Positions 14,146 to 18,909 of a DNA stretch of 18,909 nt are shown here, in pieces. The position numbers and the translations under genes are program-made. The notes beneath the pieces are model-generated. The model was not told the DNA's origin. It saw nothing but the letters and a program-made list of their open reading frames with translations, and did no database searches. Within the stretch, counting starts at the first letter, position 1. Each line of letters starts with the position of its first letter. The DNA is taken from contig CAMYZY010000008.1 in assembly GCA_947304075.1 (NCBI GenBank), positions 1-18,909 on the forward strand, in the 5' to 3' direction. This DNA comes from an uncultured Candidatus Saccharibacteria bacterium. Lineage in GTDB: Bacteria > Patescibacteriota > Saccharimonadia > Saccharimonadales > Saccharimonadaceae.

Positions 14146-14264
14146 GTTTTTATGAGAAAAAATTATGTTGTAATATGGCTTTTTAAAAACAGATAGAAAA
14201 ATTTCCACAAGACCATGAGTAGCCCCAAAAACTATGTGGAAAACTGCTTGAAAATTGTGGAAAA
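14137..14264. other. DnaA-box cluster upstream of dnaA
   Basis: Four 9-mers: TTTTCCACA (14137-14145, plus), ATTTCCACA (14201-14209, plus), TTTTCCACA (14235-14243, minus), TTTTCCACA (14256-14264, minus). Left pair and right pair face each other across AT-rich DNA. The local consensus is TTTTCCACA, one base off the usual TTATCCACA. Confidence 0.75.
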
Positions 14265-14276
14265 ATGAGTTATACT
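14248..14276 (+). promoter_or_regulatory. rpmH promoter
   Basis: TTGAAA (14248-14253), 17-nt spacer, TATACT (14271-14276). A DnaA box (14256-14264) occupies the spacer and another (14235-14243) lies just upstream, so DnaA binding would block it. Confidence 0.7.
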
Positions 14277-14321
14277 ATACCAAGAAGTTGAAAAATAATA
14301 AAGTTTAAGGAATAATATTGT

Positions 14322-14459
14322 ATGCCAAAAAGGACTTATCAACCACATAAGAAACAGCGCAAAGTCGAGCATGGTTTTATGAAGAGAAACGCTACCAAGA
14401 ATGGTAGAAAAGTATTAGCAAGGCGTAGACTCAAAGGACGTGCAAGACTAACAGCGTAA
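14322..14459 (+). CDS. rpmH: Ribosomal protein bL34
   Basis: 45 residues: MPKRTYQPHKKQRKVEHGF, then MKRNATKNGRKVLARRRLKGR and ARLTA. This is the bL34 sequence pattern (KRTYQP at the start, R(R)xKGR near the end) at its usual size. A structural protein of the large subunit bound to 23S rRNA. The ATG at 14322 has AAGGAA nine bases upstream. The gene is conserved next to dnaA and rnpA in most bacteria. It has its own promoter and terminator, so it is a monocistronic unit here rather than cotranscribed with rnpA. Confidence 0.97.
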   Translation: MPKRTYQPHKKQRKVEHGFMKRNATKNGRKVLARRRLKGRARLTA

Positions 14460-14463
14460 AATT

Positions 14464-14490
14464 AATGGGTCTCATCGGAGTCCCATTTTT
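14464..14490 (+). terminator. rpmH terminator
   Basis: AATGGG (14464-14469) / CCCATT (14482-14487) with an inner CTC/GAG stem, loop ATCG, followed by T's to 14490. The rnpA -10 follows five bases later, so the -35 region of rnpA lies inside the terminator hairpin. Confidence 0.8.
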
Positions 14491-14494
14491 GATA

Positions 14495-14500
14495 TATAAT
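14495..14500 (+). promoter_or_regulatory. Leaderless -10 of rnpA
   Basis: TATAAT at 14495-14500, seven bases before the ATG at 14508, no Shine-Dalgarno, weak -35. Confidence 0.6.
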
Positions 14501-14507
14501 ATATAGT

Positions 14508-14867
14508 ATGTTAAGTAAGAAGTATAGATTTCATTCTCGTGGCGGAGTGAGATATGTTTACCAGAATGGCAAGACGGTGCGTAGTCAGCAGATGTCATTA
14601 GTTTTTGCGCCAAACTCAAAAGGCTTTACACGGTTTGCGGTGGTGGTTTCTAAGAAAGTGGAACGCAGTGCGGTAAAAAGAAACCGTTTGCGAAGAAGAG
14701 TTTACGAAGCTTTAAGGGTAAACATTGATGCGATCCCAGATAAAGTTGATTATGTATTTGTGATTTATTCTAAAGATGTGGGTACGATGTCGTACAAGGA
14801 ATTGCAAGAGAAGCTGGGAAAGCTGGTAGAAGAGAGCAAGGTGTGTTATAATAAAGAGAATGGATAA
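14508..14867 (+). CDS. rnpA: RNase P protein component
   Basis: 119 residues, the usual size. Binds the RNase P RNA and the tRNA 5' leader and improves cleavage of pre-tRNAs. Visible features: the N-terminal KYRFHSRGGVRYVYQNGK region, FAVVVSKKVERSAVKRNRLRRRVYEALR (about 43-70) with the RNR motif on the RNA-binding helix, and DYVFVIY. No Shine-Dalgarno; the -10 is seven bases upstream, so the mRNA should be leaderless. The end overlaps the start of yidC by eight bases, the normal order rnpA-yidC being kept. Confidence 0.96.
   Translation: MLSKKYRFHSRGGVRYVYQNGKTVRSQQMSLVFAPNSKGFTRFAVVVSKKVERSAVKRNRLRRRVYEALRVNIDAIPDKVDYVFVIYSKDVGTMSYKELQEKLGKLVEESKVCYNKENG
14844..14852 (+). promoter_or_regulatory. 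Possible internal leaderless promoter for yidC
   Basis: TGT-TATAAT (14844-14852) inside the 3' end of rnpA, seven bases before the yidC ATG. It coincides with rnpA codons for Cys-Tyr-Asn, so chance is possible. Confidence 0.4.
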
Positions 14868-15969
14868 GAAGAGTGTAAAAAAATATATTTATTGGGGGCT
14901 CTTTATTGCGTTTGTGGTGGGATCAATCTTAACTGGTGGCCCGTTTAATTTCATTGATTTTATTATCGTGCGACCGATAGTAAATATTTTGTTTGTGATA
15001 TTTAATTTGGTACATGATTTTGGGTTGGCAATTATCATCTTTACGATAATTGTGAAGCTATGCATGTGGCCGCTCATGAAGAGACAGCTTAAACAGACAC
15101 GATTAATGCGAGAGCTGCAGCCAGAGCTCACTAAGATAAAAAAGAATTGTAAAGGGAATAAGCAGCTCGAGTCTTTACAGACAATGGATCTTTATAAGAG
15201 ATATAATGTAAAGCCGTTTGCTTCGATTTTGACATTAATTATACAATTGCCGATTTTTATTGCGATTTTTTCGGCAATTAGAGTAATTGCGACACCATTG
15301 CCGCAAGATAATCTAATGAATCGTGCGTATGACATCGTGGCTTATGAAGGGTCGGAAATCCGACAACTTGAAGAAAAGCAAAAAGTTTATTTGGCAGATC
15401 TAGCCAACACTGAGCTTAGTGCTGAAGAGAAAACCCCGTATGATTTTCATCCACAACTATTCGGGGTAATTAGATTAGATGTTAAGGCTAGTGATGTGAT
15501 AAGTGGTAAGTTTTCTTGGAGTGCACTGTTTATTTTGGCGTGTGCAATATTAGCTAGCGTAGTGCAATATGTTGTGACGAAACAACAAATGCCGTCGGGT
15601 AAGTCGGAAAAGAAGAAAAAGTTTAGGGAAATTCTGAAGGAAGCCAAGGAAGGGAAAGAGATTGAAGATTCGGATGTATCGAACCTAACAAGTGGGCAAA
15701 TGTCGGCGATGATGCCAATCATGATGTTTATCATTATGTTTAATCTAAATGGTGCTTTGGCATTCTATTATTTCTTGTCTAATATTATTACAATTATTCA
15801 GCAAAAGATTATTTTAAAGAATATCAGCAGGAGTATTGATGATATGACTGATAAGGTTGTGTTAAAAGAACTTAGAAATATAAAAGAAGCTCAGGTGGTA
15901 GAAAATAAAAAAACAGGAACAAAAATAACACGTATCTCCGCAAAGGATATTAAAAAGAAAAGGAGATAA
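14860..15969 (+). CDS. yidC: YidC/Oxa1-type membrane protein insertase
   Basis: 369 residues. Inserts membrane proteins alone or with SecYEG. Hydrophobic spans at about 10-25, 38-62, 120-142, 219-240 and 283-315 match the five-span core (Gram-positive type, without the large periplasmic domain). The cytoplasmic hairpin is KRQLKQTRLMRELQPELTKIKK (74-95), a highly typical sequence. Two parts are larger than in the simplest homologues: an acidic extracytoplasmic insert (143-215) and a Lys/Glu-rich cytoplasmic loop (242-280). The basic tail ends KKKRR, usual for ribosome contact. No lipobox Cys is seen near the N-terminus. Start overlaps rnpA by eight bases. Confidence 0.95.
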   Translation: MDKKSVKKYIYWGLFIAFVVGSILTGGPFNFIDFIIVRPIVNILFVIFNLVHDFGLAIIIFTIIVKLCMWPLMKRQLKQTRLMRELQPELTKIKKNCKGNKQLESLQTMDLYKRYNVKPFASILTLIIQLPIFIAIFSAIRVIATPLPQDNLMNRAYDIVAYEGSEIRQLEEKQKVYLADLANTELSAEEKTPYDFHPQLFGVIRLDVKASDVISGKFSWSALFILACAILASVVQYVVTKQQMPSGKSEKKKKFREILKEAKEGKEIEDSDVSNLTSGQMSAMMPIMMFIIMFNLNGALAFYYFLSNIITIIQQKIILKNISRSIDDMTDKVVLKELRNIKEAQVVENKKTGTKITRISAKDIKKKRR

Positions 15970-15973
15970 TAAT

Positions 15974-16438
15974 ATGAATAAAGATGAGTCGATTAGATTT
16001 GCGAGTCGATATTTGGAAGACCTGCTGAGCTTTTTTGGTATCAATGTCGCTGTAACGTCAACAATTGATGACGAAGTAATTCAATTATCTGTACCATCTA
16101 CTTCGTTAAACTCATTACTAATCGGGAGAAATGCGGATAATCTGAGAGCTTTACAACATATAGTATCGATGGCATTAGTATCAAAAGAGGCGGAAGTTAC
16201 TAGGGTTAATGTGGATGTAGCAAATTACAAGAGACAAAGAGCCGATAGAATTGCGGAGAAGGCAGAAGGCTGGATTAGTAAGGTGCGTAAAACCGGTGAG
16301 CCAATGGAGATTAATCTGAATGCGGCCGATAGGCGCGTGGTACATAAACTAGCGGGGGATTATTCGGATATTGAGACTCATTCAGAAGGCGAAGGGCGAG
16401 ACCGCAAGCTGATTATTAGTAAAAAGAGTGAAGCTTAA
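15974..16438 (+). CDS. jag: KhpB/Jag-family KH-R3H RNA-binding protein
   Basis: 154 residues. A type II KH domain (about 30-82) and an R3H domain (about 85-148), without the N-terminal Jag_N domain of Firmicute proteins. The KH GxxG loop is IGRNADNLRALQ (50-61), i.e. GRNA instead of GRxG, so its RNA grip may be altered. The R3H motif is R120-x3-H124 in ADRRVVHKLAGDY, followed by SEGEGRDRKLIIS as in family members. Homologues bind many RNAs and affect cell division and wall growth. AGGAGA lies nine bases after... the yidC coding end region, five bases before the ATG, and the gene follows yidC by four bases, so the two are cotranscribed. Confidence 0.93.
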   Translation: MNKDESIRFASRYLEDLLSFFGINVAVTSTIDDEVIQLSVPSTSLNSLLIGRNADNLRALQHIVSMALVSKEAEVTRVNVDVANYKRQRADRIAEKAEGWISKVRKTGEPMEINLNAADRRVVHKLAGDYSDIETHSEGEGRDRKLIISKKSEA

Positions 16439-16441
16439 TTA

Positions 16442-18154
16442 TTATTCTTGGTTGTCTTTTTGTTGACCACCAAGAATTATGACGAAATTGTAATCACGAG
16501 CAATGGTGTCGGGTAATTCTTCGTAAGATTTAGCTGTGGTAGAGAATTGCTCTTCTAACATTTTTTGAGTGCCTTTTGTAGTATTATCTAGAACATAAAG
16601 AGCATATTCTTCGGGATATTCACCTTCGGGGGCATTGTCTGTGGTAATATTAATGAAACCAGCTTCTTCAAGGGAAAGCTTTTGATCGTTGGCTAGGCCA
16701 ACAGTGTCAGTAGCGTTAAGTACGAGAATAGATGCTTCTTCGTAGATACGTGGGTCGTTGTTTAACATTTTGGCGACAAATTCTTGGATGGATGTATAAT
16801 ATCCTGCTCCGCCGCGCGGGATGACATAGGAAATACCGTTAATATTGCCAGTAGTCATATAATCTGGGTAGAGAGAGATTTGTCGCATGCTGTCGAAATC
16901 GAAATCGTAGGAATAGTGAGCGAGCGATTTCATTTCTTCGAGAGAAAAGTTGGTGCGGAGATTTTCACCAAAAGTACCGGCGAGACTGAGAAGGTCGTTA
17001 AGTGATAAATCCTTTTCAGTAATTTTTTGTTTAATACCAACAAGGATTTTTTGTTGTGAGGCACCGCGGCTAAAATCGCCACCGGTAGTGCCATGACGGG
17101 CGCGGGCGAGACCAAGGGCTTGTTCACCGTTAATGGTGTAGGTGACGCCAGGCTCAAAGACGGCGCCAGTCCAATTATAATCGTAAATACCTTCGTCTAG
17201 AGTGATATCGATACCGCCTAATGTGTCGACAATTTGAATCAAGGAGCCCCAGTTTAGATGAGCGAAGTATTGAAAGTCGATGCCTAGAATATCGCCAACT
17301 TCATCCATTAAGGCTTGAGCAGCGGCTGCTTCGGTTTCGGTGTCTGCATCGCCACCGCCACCATTACACCAATAGACTTCGTTGATTTTACCAGTTGCTG
17401 TACAAGTGGGAGATGCTTTTAAATCGCGGGGAAGGGAAAGCATAGCCATATCGCTAGTGTCTTGATTGAAACTAATCACCATAATAGAATCGGTCAGCTG
17501 AGCTCCGTCATGAGTGCCGTTACCTTCGTCGCCTTCCATATTGTAGCCGCTAGTACCAAAGGCAAGAATGTTGGTGCGACCATTTTCGTCGGTTTTGAGA
17601 CGTTCGTAGGTGGGTTCGACGAATTTGATGAGATCAAGGACGTTACCCTGGCCACCAGTGATTTTGGCAATAATGTCGTTACCCCACAGTACAAGCCCTG
17701 TTACGCCGCCGATAAGGATTAATACAATAACAAGTAGTATGCTGGTGATAATTTTACGCTTTTTGGACACGGGTTTTTTCTCTTTCTTAGGTTTCTTGAG
17801 TTTTTTAACTGGTTTTTCGTCTGGGGCAACTTGAGATGCTTGGAGTTCACCGCTTTGTTCATCAAAGTCAAAGACTTGGGTTGGTTTCAAAAAATCGGCA
17901 GTGATCTCGGAGTCGGTTTTTGGGGAAAGCACTGGAGTTACATCTGGTGTAGTGTTTGGTTCTTTAGGGGTAACGGCTTTGATTTTTTCTGATAGATTAG
18001 CGTTAGGGGAGACGGTCTTAGTGGGTTTAATGACTTTAGTTTTTGAAGTTTTGAGAGGGCGCTTTGAAGTAGGTTTTTTTGCTGGAACTTTTTTAACCGT
18101 CGCTGTTTTAGCGCGACGCGACACAAGCCCATCGATTGATTTATTTTTATCCAT
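16442..18154 (-). CDS. LytR-CpsA-Psr (LCP) glycopolymer ligase
   Basis: 570 residues. LCP enzymes move polymer from a lipid carrier to peptidoglycan on the outer face. Residues 1-134 are an exceptionally long Lys/Pro/Thr-rich cytoplasmic tail; 135-157 span the membrane; the LCP domain is about 195-385 with TDSIM (221-225), LPRD (241-244, R243/D244), NxxY region KINEVYWC, INGEQALGLARARH (341-354) and FSRGASQQ (361-368), all expected active-site residues. C251 and C263 are the outside cysteines and could form a disulfide. Residues 474-562 match a LytR_C-type domain (ASILVLNAT at its start). The gene converges on jag with three bases between stops, and shares an 18-base divergent promoter with the lexA-like gene. 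Confidence 0.94.
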   Translation of the reverse strand: MDKNKSIDGLVSRRAKTATVKKVPAKKPTSKRPLKTSKTKVIKPTKTVSPNANLSEKIKAVTPKEPNTTPDVTPVLSPKTDSEITADFLKPTQVFDFDEQSGELQASQVAPDEKPVKKLKKPKKEKKPVSKKRKIITSILLVIVLILIGGVTGLVLWGNDIIAKITGGQGNVLDLIKFVEPTYERLKTDENGRTNILAFGTSGYNMEGDEGNGTHDGAQLTDSIMVISFNQDTSDMAMLSLPRDLKASPTCTATGKINEVYWCNGGGGDADTETEAAAAQALMDEVGDILGIDFQYFAHLNWGSLIQIVDTLGGIDITLDEGIYDYNWTGAVFEPGVTYTINGEQALGLARARHGTTGGDFSRGASQQKILVGIKQKITEKDLSLNDLLSLAGTFGENLRTNFSLEEMKSLAHYSYDFDFDSMRQISLYPDYMTTGNINGISYVIPRGGAGYYTSIQEFVAKMLNNDPRIYEEASILVLNATDTVGLANDQKLSLEEAGFINITTDNAPEGEYPEEYALYVLDNTTKGTQKMLEEQFSTTAKSYEELPDTIARDYNFVIILGGQQKDNQE

Positions 18155-18191
18155 TGTTTATAATTATAGCATATGAGTATTAAATTAACAA
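18136..18191. promoter_or_regulatory. Interlocked divergent promoter, LCP gene / lexA-like gene
   Basis: Plus strand: TTGATT (18136-18141), 17 nt, TATAAT (18159-18164), ATG 18173. Minus strand: TTGTTA (18191 to 18186), 17 nt, TGC-TATAAT (18168 to 18163), ATG 18154. The two -10 boxes overlap by two bases in the palindrome TATAATTATA (18159-18168). Each -35 lies in the other gene's coding sequence. Both mRNAs should be leaderless. The two promoters cannot be occupied at once. Confidence 0.8.
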
Positions 18192-18499
18192 AGAAACAAT
18201 TAGCGGTTTTAGAATATTTGCAAGATTTTACAGAAGAAAAAGGTTATTCGCCATCTTACCGTGAAATTCAAGCAGGACTTGGACTATCTTCGGTTTCGGC
18301 AGTGGCGGAACACATTGATAATTTAGTTGAAAAAGGGGTAATTAGGAAGGTTCCTGGTGCAGCACGGTCTTTAGAAATATTAGATTACAAACATGAAGAA
18401 ACGGTAGAGTTATTTAAAGTTAAGTTGATGGACGTTTCGGAAGAAGAAAAAAAGATATTATTATCTGCGGCAGAAATTTTGGGATTGGATTTAGAATAA
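18173..18499 (+). CDS. LexA-like winged-helix protein lacking the peptidase domain
   Basis: 108 residues. Residues 3-70 match the LexA DNA-binding domain closely: LTKKQLAVLEYLQDFTEEKGYSPSYREI, GLSSVSAVAEHIDNLVEKGVIR, PGAARSLEIL. LexA is normally about 200 residues with a C-terminal S24 self-cleaving domain; here the remaining 38 residues (HEETVELFKVKLMDVSEEEKKILLSAAEILGLDLE) are a short helical, acidic tail with no Ser/Lys catalytic pair. It should bind DNA but cannot be inactivated by RecA-stimulated self-cleavage. A natural target is its own promoter, shared with the LCP gene. The tail might dimerise or bind an effector. The complete frame, with stop and a following promoter, argues against simple truncation by sequencing error, but an earlier frameshift cannot be excluded. 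Confidence 0.88.
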   Translation: MSIKLTKKQLAVLEYLQDFTEEKGYSPSYREIQAGLGLSSVSAVAEHIDNLVEKGVIRKVPGAARSLEILDYKHEETVELFKVKLMDVSEEEKKILLSAAEILGLDLE

Positions 18500-18513
18500 G
18501 ATAATAATGGGGG

Positions 18514-18542
18514 TTTACTTTTTGCGCTAAATCTGTTATGCT
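18514..18542 (+). promoter_or_regulatory. Promoter of the last gene
   Basis: TTTACT (18514-18519), 17-nt spacer, TGT-TATGCT (TATGCT 18537-18542). It implies that the final gene is not simply cotranscribed with the lexA-like gene. Confidence 0.5.
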
Positions 18543-18564
18543 TAAAGTAGGAGATTTGTAATTT

Positions 18565-18909
18565 ATGGCAAAAAAACACAAGAAAAACAAAAAATGGCTT
18601 TATCCGATGTTGATTTTGGTGCTATTTGTAATTGCCGCTATAGTTGTGTTTTTGGTGTGGGATAGTTATTTTAGAGATAAGAAAGAGAGTGAACCGAAGA
18701 TTGATGAGACTGATCAAGTTATGATAGATAGCAATATTAATGATGAAACAATTGACGATGAAGAGATAGTGGATAAACCGAAAACTGAACAATATGATGG
18801 AGATGATCCGAATGAAATGGATGAATTAACTGGTGCGATTACTTTTGCGGGGGCAGCCGATGATAAACTAATGATTAGGGCTAATATCGACCAGTATTTG
18901 GAAAGCGGA
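18565..18909 (+). CDS. N-terminally anchored membrane protein, partial (5' end only)
   Basis: 115 codons are present and the frame runs off the window. The start MAKKHKKNKK is followed by one membrane span (about 11-32), then an acidic, low-complexity linker (residues 40-85, many Asp, Glu, Ile, Asn) and the beginning of a more ordered part, ELTGAITFAGAADDKLMIRANIDQYL. The N-in topology puts the unseen domain outside the cell. The ATG has AGGAGA ten bases upstream. I do not recognise the family; the last 25 residues may begin an extracytoplasmic sensor or binding domain. Confidence 0.85.
   Translation, partial: MAKKHKKNKKWLYPMLILVLFVIAAIVVFLVWDSYFRDKKESEPKIDETDQVMIDSNINDETIDDEEIVDKPKTEQYDGDDPNEMDELTGAITFAGAADDKLMIRANIDQYLESG

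Noticed and set aside
14089..14208. Longer dnaA start 40 codons upstream
   Set aside because: It would cover the promoter, a DnaA box and the Shine-Dalgarno, and adds no family sequence.
17462..18176. Several frames opposite or within the LCP gene, including one at 17901-18176
   Set aside because: Shadows of a long, strongly recognised gene; the Lys/Pro-rich head gives open frames on other strands.

Overview
The window looks like a piece of a small, AT-rich genome from the Candidate Phyla Radiation, most likely Candidatus Saccharibacteria (TM7). That placement is inferred from the proteins, the lean gene set and the near-absence of intergenic space; it was not tested by any search. UGA acts as a normal stop (dnaN ends in TGA), which argues against Gracilibacteria/Absconditabacteria codes. 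The core is the classical replication-origin neighbourhood: jag(khpB)-yidC-rnpA-rpmH on one side, dnaA-dnaN-recF on the other.

Layout. 1-925: 3' part of a secreted BspA-type repeat protein. 926-1324: mostly non-coding, with a possible 45-residue secreted peptide behind a palindromic promoter. 1325-1648: an isolated, self-contained transcription unit for an 83-residue helix-hairpin-helix/alpha-CTD-like protein, closed by strong terminators. 1655-2569: tRNA-Arg(GCG), a DUF6512-like membrane protein and tRNA-Ser(CGA). 2610-4599: a degenerate Mur-ligase-like protein facing a bona fide MurE-family ligase. 4601-6648: MacB-type ABC permease and ATPase in one operon with the ligase. 6671-6840: tRNA-Ser(GGA) with an extra copy of its 3' end. 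6899-10358: TrmA/RlmD-family RNA methyltransferase, divergent from a 745-residue single-span membrane protein of unknown function.

10348-14321 carries recF, dnaN, a recognisable origin unwinding region, dnaA and a second DnaA-box cluster. The dnaN-dnaA gap has the full bacterial unwinding layout: two abutting DnaA boxes, a GC-rich spacer, five DnaA-trios and an AT tract. 14322-16438 is the ribosome/tRNA-processing/membrane-insertion cluster. 16442-18909 has a LytR-CpsA-Psr wall-polymer ligase, a LexA-like protein with only the DNA-binding domain, and the start of an unknown membrane protein.

Two themes run through the whole window. Nearly every promoter I can place uses an extended -10 (TGn-TATAAT-like). 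At least five genes, possibly six, have the -10 only 6-8 bases before the start codon with no Shine-Dalgarno, so their mRNAs should be leaderless; other genes (dnaA, jag, the 83-residue protein) have classical ribosome sites. The most compact case is the 18-base divergent promoter between the LCP gene and the lexA-like gene.

The items most likely to be new biology are the degenerate Mur-ligase paralogue behind a tRNA and a sequestered ribosome site, the 745-residue membrane protein, the stand-alone HhH/alpha-CTD-like protein unit, and the duplicated tRNA tail at the head of the ABC-murE operon.
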